A stretch of 10,936 bases of DNA from Pedobacter sp. (lineage in GTDB: Bacteria > Bacteroidota > Bacteroidia > Sphingobacteriales > Sphingobacteriaceae), in the NCBI GenBank assembly GCA_030149995.1, contig JASLGV010000129.1, forward strand, positions 1 through 10,936, in the 5' to 3' direction. The notes under the pieces are model-generated. The model did no database searches. It worked only from the letters and a program-made list of their open reading frames with translations, and was not told the origin of the DNA. Position numbers and translations under genes: made by a program. This document shows, in pieces, positions 5,958 to 10,936 of this stretch (position 1 is its first letter; each line of letters opens with the position of its first letter).

Positions 5958-8015
5958 TTATTGGTGCTTGGTTTTTAAATAGTTGTAAATATCGATCTGT
6001 GCCCTCGTTTTTTTACTCAACCGGTTTTTGTGGTATTTGTTGTTGTTCGCCGCATTGATTACCCTCGATTTGGTATTATCCTGTAATTGCAGATCGATAA
6101 TATCCTGGATTTCCTGTTTAACATCGGGATCAAGTACCGGGAAACCAACCTCCACCCGGTGTTCAAAATTACGGCTCATCAGATCGGCAGACGATAAATA
6201 CATATCATTTTTTCCGTTGTTACTGAATATGTATACGCGGGCATGCTCCAAAAATTTATCAATAATACTAATCACCGTAATGTTTTCGCTAAAGCCTGTT
6301 ACCCCGGGAACCAGGCAACAGATACCGCGTATAATCAACTGTATTTTAACACCTGCATTGCTGGCTTCGTAAAGTTTGGTAATAATACCTTCGTCTGCCA
6401 GGCTGTTTACTTTTAATAAGATATAAGCCAGCTTGCCTTGTTTGGCATTTCGGATTTCGCGGTTTATAAAATTAACAAGTTTGGAACGGCTTTCGAGTGG
6501 CGATACGATCAGGTGTTTGAAACCTTTGGTAACGGTTCGCTTGCTTAAGGCATCAAAGAGTTTTACCAGGTCGTTTGTAATTTCTTTTCTGGCTGTAAAA
6601 ATGCTGTGATCGCAATATAATCCGGCGGTTTTCTCATTAAAATTTCCGGTAGCCAGGTTGGCATAATAAACGGGTTTTTCTTTTTCTATACGTTTAATCA
6701 GACATATTTTTGAGTGTACCTTATAATCTGTTAATCCAAAATTAACCTTTACGCCTTCTTCCATCAGCCTGCTGGTCCAGAATATATTGGCCTGTTCATC
6801 AAACCTTGCTTTGAGTTCCAGTAACACCGATACACTTTTACCATTTTTGGCCGCATTAATCAGCGTATTAATTACTTTTGAATTTTCGGCAAGACGATAC
6901 AGCGTAATCTGTATTTCGGTTACTTTCGGATCAATAGCTGCCTCGCGCAAAAACAAAATAATATAATCGTACGACTGATATGGAAGGTTTATCAGATAAT
7001 CTTTTTTAGCTACTTTGGCAAACACACTTTCTGTCCGATGTAAACCATGAACTTTTAAAGGTACGTTTGGTGCATATTCCAGCTCTTTACCTCCAACATT
7101 TGGAAATGCAATAAAGTCGCCGAATTTATGATAACGGTTTCCGGGAATAAGGCTTTCTGCTTCCAGTTTTAACTTATTAACCAATACGGTAAGCATGTTT
7201 AAAGGAATGGCCGAGTCGTACAACAAACGCATGGGTTTTCCTTTCTTACGTTTTTCCAGGCTGCTCTTTAAATCTTCGATAAACTTATCGTTGATGTTTT
7301 TATCAATATCGAGCTCAGCATCGCGGGTAAGCTGAATGGAATAAGCTTCTAACTGGTCGTAGTTAAAGATGTAAAAGATATCGTCCAGGCAATAACGTAT
7401 AATGTCTTCGGCCAGGATAATAAATTTGAGTCCATTTGTTTCCGGTAAAACCAGAAACCGGGGTAAATTGGGTGGAATCTCTATCAGTGCATATTTTTCT
7501 TTTTGCTTAGAGTCGTCTTTAGAAAGCTTTACAAAAAAATACAGGTAACGGTCCTTCAGCTCGGGAAAAGGTTTATCCATATCGAGCATAATCGGCACCA
7601 GATTGGAAAGAATTTTATCCCTGAAATGATTGCGTACAAAAGCGCCCCTGCTTACGTTAAGCTGGGTATCGTTTAATATAAAAATCCGGTTCTGAGCCAG
7701 TTCATTAATCAATGTTGCCTGAAAGAGCTGATCGAATTTTCGTTCCTGCTTAACCACGATGTTTTTAATCTCGGTCAGGATTTTCTTCGGATTAAAGCCC
7801 AATAGCGCCTTTGCCTTATCGTTCAGGTTGGTTAAACGGCTCATGGTGGCCACACGCACCCGATAAAACTCTTCCAGGTTTGAAGAAAAAATAGATAAAA
7901 ACTTTATACGCTCAATTAAAGGTACCGTTTCATCAGCGGCTTCCTGTAAAACCCGCTCATTAAAATACAACCAACTGATTTCACGATTTAAAAATGGAAT
8001 CTTCTTCTTGTTCAT
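5958..8015 (-). CDS. ppk1: Polyphosphate kinase 1
   Basis: This enzyme reversibly transfers the gamma phosphate of ATP to a growing inorganic polyphosphate chain; it is usually membrane-associated and oligomeric. At 685 residues it has the normal family length. The N domain starts FLNREISWLYFNERVLQEA (residues 8-26), followed by the helical SNLEEFYRVRVA region. The two phospholipase D-like catalytic domains carry H434 in YKVHSKICLI and H591 in EHARVYIFSN. By position these match E. coli His435, which is autophosphorylated, and His592. TLYRLAENS (371-379), LLELKARFDEQANI, YANLATGNFNEKTA and SSADLMSRNFEHRVEVGFPV are also typical. No Shine-Dalgarno is visible, and a short hairpin with a T-run lies just before the ATG. 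It heads the ppk1-ppx pair. Confidence 0.96.
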   Translation of the reverse strand: MNKKKIPFLNREISWLYFNERVLQEAADETVPLIERIKFLSIFSSNLEEFYRVRVATMSRLTNLNDKAKALLGFNPKKILTEIKNIVVKQERKFDQLFQATLINELAQNRIFILNDTQLNVSRGAFVRNHFRDKILSNLVPIMLDMDKPFPELKDRYLYFFVKLSKDDSKQKEKYALIEIPPNLPRFLVLPETNGLKFIILAEDIIRYCLDDIFYIFNYDQLEAYSIQLTRDAELDIDKNINDKFIEDLKSSLEKRKKGKPMRLLYDSAIPLNMLTVLVNKLKLEAESLIPGNRYHKFGDFIAFPNVGGKELEYAPNVPLKVHGLHRTESVFAKVAKKDYLINLPYQSYDYIILFLREAAIDPKVTEIQITLYRLAENSKVINTLINAAKNGKSVSVLLELKARFDEQANIFWTSRLMEEGVKVNFGLTDYKVHSKICLIKRIEKEKPVYYANLATGNFNEKTAGLYCDHSIFTARKEITNDLVKLFDALSKRTVTKGFKHLIVSPLESRSKLVNFINREIRNAKQGKLAYILLKVNSLADEGIITKLYEASNAGVKIQLIIRGICCLVPGVTGFSENITVISIIDKFLEHARVYIFSNNGKNDMYLSSADLMSRNFEHRVEVGFPVLDPDVKQEIQDIIDLQLQDNTKSRVINAANNNKYHKNRLSKKTRAQIDIYNYLKTKHQ

Positions 8016-8028
8016 CTAAAAAAGTAAA

Positions 8029-8042
8029 AGCCTTAACAGGCT
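8029..8042 (-). terminator. Weak hairpin with T-run before ppk1
   Basis: AGCCT (8029-8033) and AGGCT (8038-8042) pair around TAAC. On the minus strand TTTTACTTTTTT follows, ending just before the ppk1 ATG. It may end the transcript of the histone-like gene or act in the ppk1 leader. A 5-bp stem is marginal. Confidence 0.3.
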
Positions 8043-8112
8043 GTAATGCTCAAAACTGCAAATTAATTTGTTAAATTAATGTTAACATATACATATATTA
8101 ACATCAACAAAT

Positions 8113-8916
8113 TTATTTTTTGACTGCTGTTCTGGCTGGCTTTACAGGGGCTTTTTCTACTTTATCAGCTGTTTTTGCTGCAACGGTTTTTACATCATTT
8201 GCAACTTTATCTTTAACGCTGTTTGCTTTTACGGCAACTTTTTTAACCGCTTGCTTAGCATCTGCAACAGTTCTTACCGCTCTTTTCTGCGTGGTGGCTG
8301 CCGTGTTTTTTGCATTATTTACAGCCTGGTCTTTAGTGTTATCTGCTTTTACGGCAACTTTTTTAACTGCTTGTTTAGCATCTGCTACCGATCTTACCGC
8401 TTTTTTCTGCGTGGTGGCAACGGTGGCTTTCACTTCTTTTACTGCTGGTCTTGATTTTGCGACAACAGATTTAGCTGCAGTTTTTACCGCGGTTACAGGT
8501 TTTGCAAGGGCTTTCTCAGCTTTTTGCTCAGTGGCAATAGCGGCTACTTTTACACTTTGAACCACTGGTTTTGCTTTAGAAACCGCTTTTTTAACAACTT
8601 TATGAGCTGCTTTTTCTGCTTTGGTAGCAGTTTTAACAGCCGATCTTTTTACTTTTTGCTCGGCTTCCTGTGCTTTACCGGTTAAATCGTCTATTTTATT
8701 GCCTACTGCTTCTTTTACTTTACTGATTTTTTTGGAGAGTTTTTTTGCTACCCGCTTACTGGCTTTTCCAATCTCGGTGCTGATATCTGAAGCATCGTGT
8801 CCTAAACTTTTAACCACGCTTAGAAATTGCTCGGTCAATGATTTTTCAAGCTGTTTTTTGGCGGCCCCTTTTGCTGTTTTTTTTTGTGTGTTTGATTTAC
8901 TTTTACTGTTTTTCAT
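8113..8916 (-). CDS. Lys/Ala-rich histone H1-like protein
   Basis: A very basic 267-residue protein with about 61 Lys (23%) and 52 Ala (19%), no Cys and no signal peptide; low-complexity AK, AVK and KKA strings fill the C-terminal three quarters. This resembles bacterial histone H1-like and AlgP-type DNA-binding proteins, so a nucleoid or DNA-compacting role is inferred. Residues about 20-70 are less repetitive and predicted helical (LTEQFLSVVKSLGHDASDI, then KASKRVAKKLSKK) and are probably the conserved core. Residues 168-207 and 208-247 are two copies of a 40-residue unit (TTQK[KR]AVR[ST]VADAKQAVKK). The frame is open upstream to 9246, but that part lies antisense to yajQ; ATG 8916 begins the Lys-rich sequence and is taken as the start. 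The basic composition and repeats make the family call approximate. Confidence 0.75.
   Translation of the reverse strand: MKNSKSKSNTQKKTAKGAAKKQLEKSLTEQFLSVVKSLGHDASDISTEIGKASKRVAKKLSKKISKVKEAVGNKIDDLTGKAQEAEQKVKRSAVKTATKAEKAAHKVVKKAVSKAKPVVQSVKVAAIATEQKAEKALAKPVTAVKTAAKSVVAKSRPAVKEVKATVATTQKKAVRSVADAKQAVKKVAVKADNTKDQAVNNAKNTAATTQKRAVRTVADAKQAVKKVAVKANSVKDKVANDVKTVAAKTADKVEKAPVKPARTAVKK
8221..8418. repeat. Direct repeat, 120-bp period, inside the histone-like gene
   Basis: Bases 8221-8298 and 8341-8418 agree at 70 of 78 positions by my count. The offset of 120 equals the 40-residue protein unit, so the second copy arose by in-frame duplication. Several differences fall in third codon positions. 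Confidence 0.8.
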
Positions 8917-8991
8917 ATTATTTTTCGTTTTTTTGTGGTTTCTATCAATTGCTATTAAAGCTACTAATTTTTTAATCTTAAAGCGAACACC
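8917..8991. promoter_or_regulatory. Divergent promoter region (histone-like gene / yajQ)
   Basis: These 75 AT-rich bases separate two diverging starts and must hold both promoters unless one lies inside the opposite gene. Only weak boxes are seen: TAGCTTTA on the minus strand (one base off TAnnTTTG), and on the plus strand TTG, 19 bases and a poor -7. Neither start has a Shine-Dalgarno sequence. Confidence 0.4.
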
Positions 8992-9483
8992 ATGCCTTCT
9001 TTTGATATTGTAAGTAAAGTAGATGCGCAAACACTCGACAATGCGATCAACAATGCTAAAAAGGAAATTCTGAACCGATATGATTTCAACGGTTCTAAAA
9101 GCAGCATCGACCTGGATAAGAAAACAAATGTGATCTCCATTGTTACAGAAGATGACATGCGTTTGAAAGCCATAGAAGATTCTATTATTTCCCGAATGAT
9201 GAAACAAAGCATCGACCCAAAATGTTTGGACTTCGGAAAAGAACAACAGGCTTCGGGTAATATGATCCGTAAAGAGATAAATATTAAAGAGGGTTTAGAT
9301 AAAGAAGCAGCAAAAAAAGTTGTAGCCAAAATCAAAGCCAGCGGGTTAAAAGTACAGGCTTCCATTATGGACGATCAGGTTCGTGTAACGGCTAAAAAGA
9401 TCGATGATCTTCAATCCGTTATCAGCCTTTGCAGAACCGAAGATTTTGGTCAGCCACTTCAATACATTAACATGCGCAATTAA
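8992..9483 (+). CDS. yajQ: YajQ family nucleotide-binding protein
   Basis: A 163-residue cytoplasmic protein of the YajQ (UPF0234) family, which has two RNA-binding-like alpha/beta domains. Members bind nucleotides or RNA, and a Xanthomonas member is reported to bind cyclic di-GMP and affect gene expression; whether this one does is unknown. The start MPSFDIVSKVDAQTLDNAINNAKKE, then RYDFNGSKSSIDL, SIDPKCLDFGKEQQASGN and the ending TEDFGQPLQYINMRN are near-diagnostic and the length is normal. It is divergent from the histone-like gene and three bases ahead of a GNAT gene, so the last two are probably one transcript. Confidence 0.93.
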   Translation: MPSFDIVSKVDAQTLDNAINNAKKEILNRYDFNGSKSSIDLDKKTNVISIVTEDDMRLKAIEDSIISRMMKQSIDPKCLDFGKEQQASGNMIRKEINIKEGLDKEAAKKVVAKIKASGLKVQASIMDDQVRVTAKKIDDLQSVISLCRTEDFGQPLQYINMRN

Positions 9484-9486
9484 GTT

Positions 9487-9933
9487 ATGGAAATAAGCGA
9501 GCATGGTTTTGTTTTTTCAGACCAGAAAGAATTGTTGCAGCCCCGTTCTATTCATCACTTTCTGAGTACTGAATCTTATTGGGCCAAAAACATTCCTTTG
9601 GAGATGGTAGAAAAATCCATAGAAAATTCTCTTTGCTTTGGCATTTATAAAAACGGACAGCAGGTAGGATTTGCGCGCTGGATTACAGATAAAACTACTT
9701 TTGCTTATCTTTGCGATGTTTATATTGAAAAAGATTTTCGTGGTTTGGGCCTGTCTAAAAAGCTGATGTCTTTTATGATTTTCCACCCCGATCTTCAGGG
9801 GCTGCGCCGTTACCAGCTGGCTACCCAGGATGCACATGGCTTGTACAGTCAGTTTGGCTTTGAGCCTCTAAAAAATCCGGAGGACCAAATGGCTATTGTG
9901 ATCAAAAACAAGTACGAATCGCCGGCCGATTGA
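9487..9933 (+). CDS. GNAT family N-acetyltransferase
   Basis: A 148-residue acetyl-CoA-dependent acyltransferase. After an N-terminal part with STESYWAKNIPLEMVEKSI (27-45) comes FGIYKNGQQVGFARW (51-65, strands beta2-beta3), then CDVYIEKDFRGLGLSKKLM (76-94), where RGLGLS is motif A binding the acetyl-CoA pyrophosphate. DAHGLYSQFGF (115-125) is motif B. Members with this layout are small soluble enzymes acting on amines; the substrate is not predictable. It starts three bases after the yajQ stop, a spacing that implies co-transcription. No Shine-Dalgarno is evident. Confidence 0.88.
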   Translation: MEISEHGFVFSDQKELLQPRSIHHFLSTESYWAKNIPLEMVEKSIENSLCFGIYKNGQQVGFARWITDKTTFAYLCDVYIEKDFRGLGLSKKLMSFMIFHPDLQGLRRYQLATQDAHGLYSQFGFEPLKNPEDQMAIVIKNKYESPAD

Positions 9934-9996
9934 TGAACAGCTTAAACTTTTTCTGCCGGCAACTGTTCTCTAACAAGAAACTTAGTTGTTGAATGT

Positions 9997-10584
9997 ATGA
10001 AAAAGATATTTGCTTTAATTTTACCAGTTGCATGTTCGGCAACTTTTATGGCCTGCCAAACTGCCGATAAAAAATCTTCTACCTTAAAAGACAGTGTTCA
10101 GGGAGATACCATTACCCACGATATTGTAGGTACGCCGAGTACCGAAACCGGCGTAGACGAAACGGGTGCAATTTTTTTAAAGCAGTCGGTTTCTGCCGTT
10201 TTAATGGAAATTGAACTCGCTAAAATTGCACAAAAAAATGCTCAGCAGGCAACGGTTAAGACTTTTGCCACGCAGATACAAACAGACTATACCAAACTGA
10301 GTTCAATGCTCGAAACTTTTGCCAGAGAGCAAAAGGTAATTACCAGTCATGATTTTCCGGCCGAAATCAGAGAACACTTAAACGAGGTGAAAAATCTGAA
10401 AGGACAGGCATTTGACCGTCACTACATACATATGGTAAATGAAGATCACCAAAAGATCATTGCTTTGTTCAAAAAAGGAGCTGAAACACGTAATACGAAG
10501 CTTAAATCCTGGATTGAAGAAAACCAATCACTCATAGAATCAAACTTAAAAAAAGCCGGTGAAATTGAAGCCGCCATTCAATAA
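9997..10584 (+). CDS. DUF4142 domain lipoprotein
   Basis: A 195-residue exported protein. Residues 1-19 are a lipoprotein-like signal (MKK, hydrophobic run) ending FMAC, so C20 would be lipidated; Phe at -3 is less usual than Leu, and the lipoprotein call is moderate. A polar linker (21-55) leads to a four-helix, ferritin-like DUF4142 domain (about 56-192): SAVLMEIELAKIAQKNA, VKTFATQIQTDYTKL, then the family signature FDRHYIHMVNEDHQKII (139-155) and a last helix. In many members the last helix carries LPxLxxHL; here it reads LIESNL, with Asn for His. DUF4142 proteins are common and often multiple in Bacteroidota and proteobacteria, and their function is unknown. It follows the GNAT gene after 63 bases. 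Confidence 0.85.
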   Translation: MKKIFALILPVACSATFMACQTADKKSSTLKDSVQGDTITHDIVGTPSTETGVDETGAIFLKQSVSAVLMEIELAKIAQKNAQQATVKTFATQIQTDYTKLSSMLETFAREQKVITSHDFPAEIREHLNEVKNLKGQAFDRHYIHMVNEDHQKIIALFKKGAETRNTKLKSWIEENQSLIESNLKKAGEIEAAIQ

Positions 10585-10593
10585 AGCGTGTAA

Positions 10594-10610
10594 GCATTTT
10601 GTCAAAATGC
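10594..10610 (+). terminator. Hairpin after the DUF4142 gene
   Basis: GCATTTT and AAAATGC form a perfect 7-bp stem with loop GTC, ten bases after the stop. AGCG (10585-10588) and CGCT (10611-10614) can extend it across a bulge. The following sequence is T-rich but broken (CATTTTTTATTTC), so termination is probable rather than certain. Confidence 0.5.
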
Positions 10611-10673
10611 CGCTATCTATTTCATTTTTTATTTCATATCTAATGAATAAATAATCATTTTTGGTATTCGGAG

Positions 10674-10700
10674 ACCAATCAAAATTTAATTGGTTTTTTT
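10674..10700 (+). terminator. Second intrinsic terminator-like hairpin
   Basis: ACCAAT (10674-10679) and ATTGGT (10689-10694) enclose a 9-base loop and run into seven T (10694-10700). It lies only 24 bases before the S8 peptidase start, so it either isolates that gene from upstream reading or forms part of its leader. Confidence 0.5.
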
Positions 10701-10724
10701 CCGTTTATCATCAAAATAACATAC

Positions 10725-10936
10725 ATGAATAAAAATATTTTTTTAAAAACGCTGCTTAATGTTACCATCGTAACAACATTGCCTTTTATGGCGATGGCGC
10801 AAAAGCCAAACTGGCAAAACCTCGATCTTAAAACAGATGCAACTTTTGGCATCAGCACAGAAAAAGCCTACCAGGAACTTTTAAAAGGCAAAAAATCTAC
10901 CAAGGTAATTGTTGCTGTAGCAGATGGCGGTGTAGA
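10725..10936 (+). CDS. S8 family (subtilisin-like) peptidase, N-terminal part
   Basis: The first 70 codons of a secreted serine peptidase; the rest lies past the window. A type I signal peptide runs from MNKNIFLKTL to AMA|QK (cleavage after residue 25). The segment PNWQNLDLKTDATFGIST, then KAYQELLKGKKST, is typical of Bacteroidota S8 peptidases, and VIVAVADGGV contains the expected catalytic Asp (D67) of the Asp-His-Ser triad; the His and Ser are not in view. ATG 10725 is chosen because it begins a good signal peptide. Substrate and full domain layout are unknown. Confidence 0.8.
   Translation, partial: MNKNIFLKTLLNVTIVTTLPFMAMAQKPNWQNLDLKTDATFGISTEKAYQELLKGKKSTKVIVAVADGGV

Noticed and set aside
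8082..8104. TTAACAT direct repeat with 16-base period, considered as a CRISPR fragment or iteron
   Set aside because: There are only two 7-base copies in very AT-rich DNA, too little for an array or origin.
8120..8560. Plus-strand reading frame of 146 residues opposite the histone-like gene
   Set aside because: Its Ala/Phe/Thr-rich sequence is just the complement of the Lys/Ala repeats; no start signal or family match.
8917..9246. N-terminal extension of about 110 residues on the histone-like gene
   Set aside because: It lies antisense to the yajQ coding sequence and its composition differs from the Lys/Ala-rich body; ATG 8916 fits much better.

Overview
The window looks like chromosomal DNA of a Bacteroidota bacterium, most likely of the Sphingobacteriaceae (Pedobacter or Mucilaginibacter type). 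This rests on family-level resemblance of the proteins, AT-rich intergenic DNA, no Shine-Dalgarno sequence at most starts, and promoter-like boxes of the Bacteroidota type (TTG, about 19 bases, TAnnTTTG). No tRNA, rRNA, insertion sequence, phage gene or CRISPR array is visible. Most of it is housekeeping or ordinary accessory sequence.

Layout. Positions 1-396 (+) hold the 3' end of a metallophosphoesterase gene. A shared hairpin separates it from a convergent block on the minus strand. Read in the direction of transcription from 8916 down to 476, that block contains: a Lys/Ala-rich histone H1-like protein; polyphosphate kinase (ppk1) followed two bases later by a Ppx/GppA exopolyphosphatase; a TetR-family regulator; a protein with two SnoaL/NTF2-like domains; and a large secreted GH9 glycoside hydrolase. 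From 8992 the genes run on the plus strand: a YajQ-family nucleotide-binding protein, a GNAT acetyltransferase three bases behind it, a DUF4142 lipoprotein, and the start of a secreted S8 (subtilisin-like) peptidase cut by the window edge.

How the genes relate. ppk1 and ppx form a polyphosphate synthesis/breakdown pair. The TetR gene and the SnoaL-like gene form a probable regulator/target pair: nearly the same 24-base sequence, inverted and with one mismatch, lies over the tetR promoter and in the tetR-snoaL gap, and its core is palindromic. This is the clearest regulatory signal in the window. The histone-like gene and yajQ diverge from a 75-base shared upstream region. GH9, DUF4142 and S8 are exported proteins with no partners visible here.

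The least explained part is 4870-5045. It has a plausible plus-strand promoter, no credible ORF, a strong plus-oriented intrinsic terminator and a further perfect hairpin, which together suggest a small RNA of about 110 nt. I found no convincing novel multi-gene defence or biosynthetic system.
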